A stretch of DNA of 38,780 nucleotides from a virus, in the IMG/VR virus record IMGVR_UViG_3300042471_000681, positions 1 through 38,780 of that record, one strand, 5' to 3'. The number at the start of each line of letters is the position of its first letter. Position 1 is the first letter of the stretch. Under the pieces are notes generated by a model. It was not told the DNA's origin, made no database searches, and saw only the letters and a list, made by a program, of their open reading frames with translations. Made by a program: the position numbers and the translations under genes. Shown here piece by piece: positions 37,774-38,780 of the stretch.

Positions 37774-38006
37774 CTTCCCTCCAACCATTTCTTGAGGTCG
37801 TTCAGTTCATCCACTTTGACTTCAAGTTCTTTGATCCGCTTGTTGGCTGCGTTGAGTTCGCGTTCTATGCGCTTCATTTCCTCACATAAACTATGCATTG
37901 TGGCATCTTGATTGAAGTAGGCAGAATCTGAAATTGGTGTATCAGTTTTCATTTCAACAGGACCTAGAAAAATGTCGGTGTATTTGATGGTTTTGATGTC
38001 GCTCAC
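37770..38006 (-). CDS. small coiled-coil protein of the terminal array (type E)
   Basis: The 78-aa protein starts with GTG 38006 after an array junction. Its second part, from Met19, repeats the type D start (TDTPISDSAYF) and the core IERELNAANKRIKELEVKVD, a predicted coiled coil. Met19 could be an internal or original start, in which case the first 18 residues are an added leader. The C-terminus (DLKKWLEGR) lacks the shared KEAKP end, marking it as the last member in this part of the array. Function unknown. Confidence 0.65.
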   Translation of the reverse strand: MSDIKTIKYTDIFLGPVEMKTDTPISDSAYFNQDATMHSLCEEMKRIERELNAANKRIKELEVKVDELNDLKKWLEGR

Positions 38007-38251
38007 AGCTTGGCCTCCTTCTCATCAGATAGCGTTGGTTTCCTAGCCTCCTCTAGTATCGTCCACATTCTCGATGCAACCTGACCGTCTGATCCATCAC
38101 AGAAGAAAGCGGTTGATGCTCTGCTGATGATAATCTTCAGTTGTCTTACATTTTCATCGGATGCTTTCAGCTTCCTCTCACATTCTCTAAGTTCAGAAAT
38201 CGACACAAACTGTGCGTGTTCCCATTCTGGATTTAATATCCAATCGCTCAC
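38003..38251 (-). CDS. small array protein, type B, copy 2
   Basis: I place the start at GTG 38251 (GTGA overlap with the type A gene); an upstream in-frame start would be inside that gene. The 82-aa product begins VSDWILNPEWEHAQFVSISE and has a helical middle (LRECERKLKASDENVRQLKI) and an end QVASRMWTILEEARKPTLSD followed by KEAKL. It is nearly identical to copy 1 at 38466-38714, with about three base differences, so the duplication is recent. No catalytic motif; function unknown. Confidence 0.7.
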   Translation of the reverse strand: MSDWILNPEWEHAQFVSISELRECERKLKASDENVRQLKIIISRASTAFFCDGSDGQVASRMWTILEEARKPTLSDEKEAKL

Positions 38252-38469
38252 GGCTTGGCCTCCTTGTCCCACGCTTGAATAGCTTCTTGAGTACGACGAA
38301 TTACTGAACCTTCTCCAGACGCAACTGTTCCGATGTATGAGGCGCAGTTGCGGAGTTCATTGCCAGCAGTCTCCAGCCGCTTAATACGTTCACGAAGCTC
38401 TGATTTGTCCCGATCAAGTTCGCTTATCGTTTTGCAGTAGGCCACATGGGCATCGACAATATGGCTCAC
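38248..38469 (-). CDS. small coiled-coil array protein, type A
   Basis: The 73-aa protein starts with GTG 38469 (GTGA overlap). It contains ISELDRDKSELRERIKRLET, a coiled-coil core, then AGNELRNCASYIGTVASGEG and a WDKEAKP end supplied by the junction sequence. It sits between the two type B copies, so B-A-B alternates. A second type A copy begins at 172 at the other end of the window. Unknown function. Confidence 0.7.
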   Translation of the reverse strand: MSHIVDAHVAYCKTISELDRDKSELRERIKRLETAGNELRNCASYIGTVASGEGSVIRRTQEAIQAWDKEAKP

Positions 38470-38714
38470 GGCTTGGCCTCCTTCTCATCAGATAGCGTTG
38501 GTTTCCTAGCCTCCTCTAGTATCGTCCACATTCTCGATGCAACCTGACCGTCTGATCCATCACAGAAGAAAGCGGTTGATGCTCTGCTGATGATAATCTT
38601 CAGTTGTCTGACATTTTCATCGGATGCTTTCAGTTTCCTCTCACATTCTCTAAGTTCAGAAATCGACACAAACTGTGCGTGTTCCCATTCTGGATTTAAT
38701 ATCCAATCGCTCAC
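38466..38714 (-). CDS. small array protein, type B, copy 1
   Basis: The protein is 82 aa, starts with GTG 38714 (GTGA overlap with the partial type D gene) and ends KEAKP. It differs from copy 2 by only a few bases and by the last residue (Pro instead of Leu). The repeated unit comprises the whole gene including its junction, as expected if units are gained or lost by recombination between junctions. The protein is helical and charged, with no known family. Confidence 0.7.
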   Translation of the reverse strand: MSDWILNPEWEHAQFVSISELRECERKLKASDENVRQLKIIISRASTAFFCDGSDGQVASRMWTILEEARKPTLSDEKEAKP

Positions 38715-38780
38715 GGCTTGGCCTCCTTGGCTTTGCGCCAGTTTACGGTTTCCAAAAGGTCGTAGGTCTGGGTATTGGCT
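38711..38780 (-). CDS. C-terminal part of a second type D array gene
   Basis: Only the last 22 codons and the stop are in the window (ANTQTYDLLETVNWRKAKEA then KP). The 74 bp at 38707-38780 are identical to 601-674, the end of the complete type D gene. So either the genome has two type D genes or the two ends represent the same place reached by different array paths. The rest of the gene lies beyond the window. Confidence 0.6.
   Translation of the reverse strand, partial: ANTQTYDLLETVNWRKAKEAKP

Larger units (their letters stand above)
38001..38728. repeat. array junction repeats, right cluster (four copies)
   Basis: Copies of the AAGGAGGCCAAGCCGTGAGC junction (coding strand) lie at 38001-38020, 38246-38265, 38464-38483 and 38709-38728. 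Three are perfect in the first 18 bases; the 38001 copy has CTG for CCG before the stop. With the two copies at 370-389 and 603-622 there are six. Each one gives a gene end, a consensus Shine-Dalgarno 7 nt before the start, and the start of the next gene, so each gene plus its junction is a complete, interchangeable translation unit. Confidence 0.85.

Noticed and set aside
1-38780. Direct terminal repeat of the genome
   Set aside because: The last bases do not match the first bases. Each end matches a different internal array segment, so a simple terminal redundancy is not shown.
37770-38780. CRISPR-like or diversity-generating repeat
   Set aside because: The repeated units are whole genes with translation junctions about 220-250 bp apart, no short spacers, and no reverse transcriptase or template repeat is present.

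Overview
The window looks like nearly all of one tailed-phage genome (Caudoviricetes, short-tailed/podovirus-like plan). It carries a complete head, portal and terminase set, a tail adaptor and nozzle, fibres, internal-virion proteins and a replication block. I see no integrase, tRNA, rRNA, CRISPR or bacterial housekeeping gene. Every supported gene is on the minus strand, so the genome reads from high to low coordinates. Almost every gene starts inside the stop codon of the one before it (ATGA or GTGA overlaps), which points to long translationally coupled operons. The host cannot be named from the sequence. The DNA appears G+C-rich (an impression, not computed).

Layout in reading order. (1) 38780-37770: an array of small coiled-coil paralogues joined by a repeated 20-bp stop/Shine-Dalgarno/start junction. 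(2) 37773-31261: small early genes, including a 28-aa and a 51-aa gene, then an OB-fold/ssDNA-binding-like protein, an HTH-Zn protein, a DEDDy 3'-5' exonuclease, a Pif1/RecD-like helicase, a Prim-Pol plus SF3 helicase and a separate primase-type zinc finger. No DNA polymerase was found. (3) 31264-29534: an HTH protein, a GT-A-like glycosyltransferase, and a LacI-type HTH protein placed where a small terminase should be. (4) 29533-23050: an intergenic region with repeats, large terminase, portal, scaffold and an SU10/DUF5309-type major capsid protein, then a hairpin terminator. (5) 22996-18786: small head/tail proteins, a fibre, two holin-like proteins, an overlapping small-protein/lipoprotein pair and a tail adaptor carrying two carbohydrate-binding-like repeats. 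(6) 18784-4065: a 1001-aa tail nozzle protein, a fibre, internal-virion proteins, a cupin and a 2207-aa polyvalent protein. (7) 4068-808: another fibre, small genes with structured leaders, a GNAT, a lysozyme-like transglycosylase, an RHH protein and a RuvC-like resolvase. (8) 811-1: the coiled-coil array again.

Both window ends lie in the same paralogue array. The first 127 bp are identical to 38298-38424 and the last 74 bp are identical to 601-674. This suggests a circular or circularly permuted genome whose assembly broke in, or branched through, a variable cassette array.

The most unusual content is: the cassette array; the 2207-aa polyvalent protein, whose domains are separated by seven copies of an R-F-M-P-A-type motif; a DUF6496-like gene nested out of frame in one of its linkers; and a pair of roughly 75-nt leader elements with three conserved hairpins in front of consecutive genes. 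Unless stated otherwise, functions are assigned from remembered family motifs, not from database searches.
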